A DNA stretch of 5,507 nucleotides from an uncultured Bacteroidota bacterium (GTDB lineage: Bacteria; Bacteroidota; Bacteroidia; Chitinophagales; Saprospiraceae). Positions 5,456-5,507 of this stretch are shown piece by piece (within the stretch, counting starts at the first letter, position 1; every line of letters begins with the position of its first letter). The notes beneath the pieces were generated by a model that searched no databases, was not told the origin of the DNA, and saw only the letters and a program-made list of their open reading frames with translations. The stretch covers positions 1-5,507 of the forward strand of contig CALEYM010000195.1 in assembly GCA_937926185.1 (NCBI GenBank), read 5' to 3'. The position numbers were made by a program, and so were the translations under genes.

Positions 5456-5507
5456 GCATCGTGTCATAAATAACTTTCCGTAATGTGTTCCAAATTCAAC
5501 CGCTTGG

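Noticed and set aside
5464..5507. End of a possible convergent minus-strand gene (residues KRLNLEHITESYL then TGA)
   Set aside because: Only 13 codons are visible before the edge. The composition looks protein-like but cannot be told from chance; sequence to the right is needed.

Overview
The window looks like chromosomal DNA from a fairly GC-rich member of the Bacteroidota, possibly a Saprospira- or Chitinophaga-like lineage. This rests on gene content (a secreted GH29 fucosidase and a DUF2202 ferritin-like protein), starts preceded by A/T-rich leaders instead of Shine-Dalgarno sequences, and short 7-bp tandem repeats in and between genes. The rank below phylum is a guess. There is no rRNA, tRNA, CRISPR array, transposase or phage gene in the window.

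Layout: positions 1-2553 hold a leftward pair, galE (UDP-glucose 4-epimerase) followed after 19 bases by glpD (FAD-dependent glycerol-3-phosphate dehydrogenase), which runs off the left edge. A 77-bp divergent intergenic region (2554-2630) separates galE from a rightward secreted alpha-L-fucosidase (GH29, 2631-4064) carrying a C-terminal beta-sandwich-like domain. A 343-bp gap follows (4065-4407). It holds a five-unit heptamer repeat that starts in the fucosidase stop codon, and a possible 32-residue lipoprotein on the minus strand. Next is a rightward gene (4408-5361) for an exported or membrane-anchored DUF2202 ferritin-like protein with an unusual Cys/Gly/Asn/Pro-rich tail. The last 146 bases hold a perfect 52-bp palindrome with no loop, most simply a transcription terminator.

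How the genes fit together: the fucosidase would release fucose from extracellular glycans. GalE interconverts UDP-glucose and UDP-galactose, and GlpD feeds glycerol-3-phosphate to the quinone pool and glycolysis. The galE-glpD pair is probably co-transcribed. The fucosidase is divergent and the DUF2202 gene is probably a separate unit, so this is not a polysaccharide-utilisation locus: no SusC/SusD pair is present.

The signals most worth a second look are the two heptamer arrays, one of which is translated inside GlpD as part of an apparent insertion of about 15 residues; the perfect palindrome; the cysteine-bearing tail of the DUF2202 protein; and the small lipoprotein candidate. I did not find convincing evidence of a wholly new multi-gene system.
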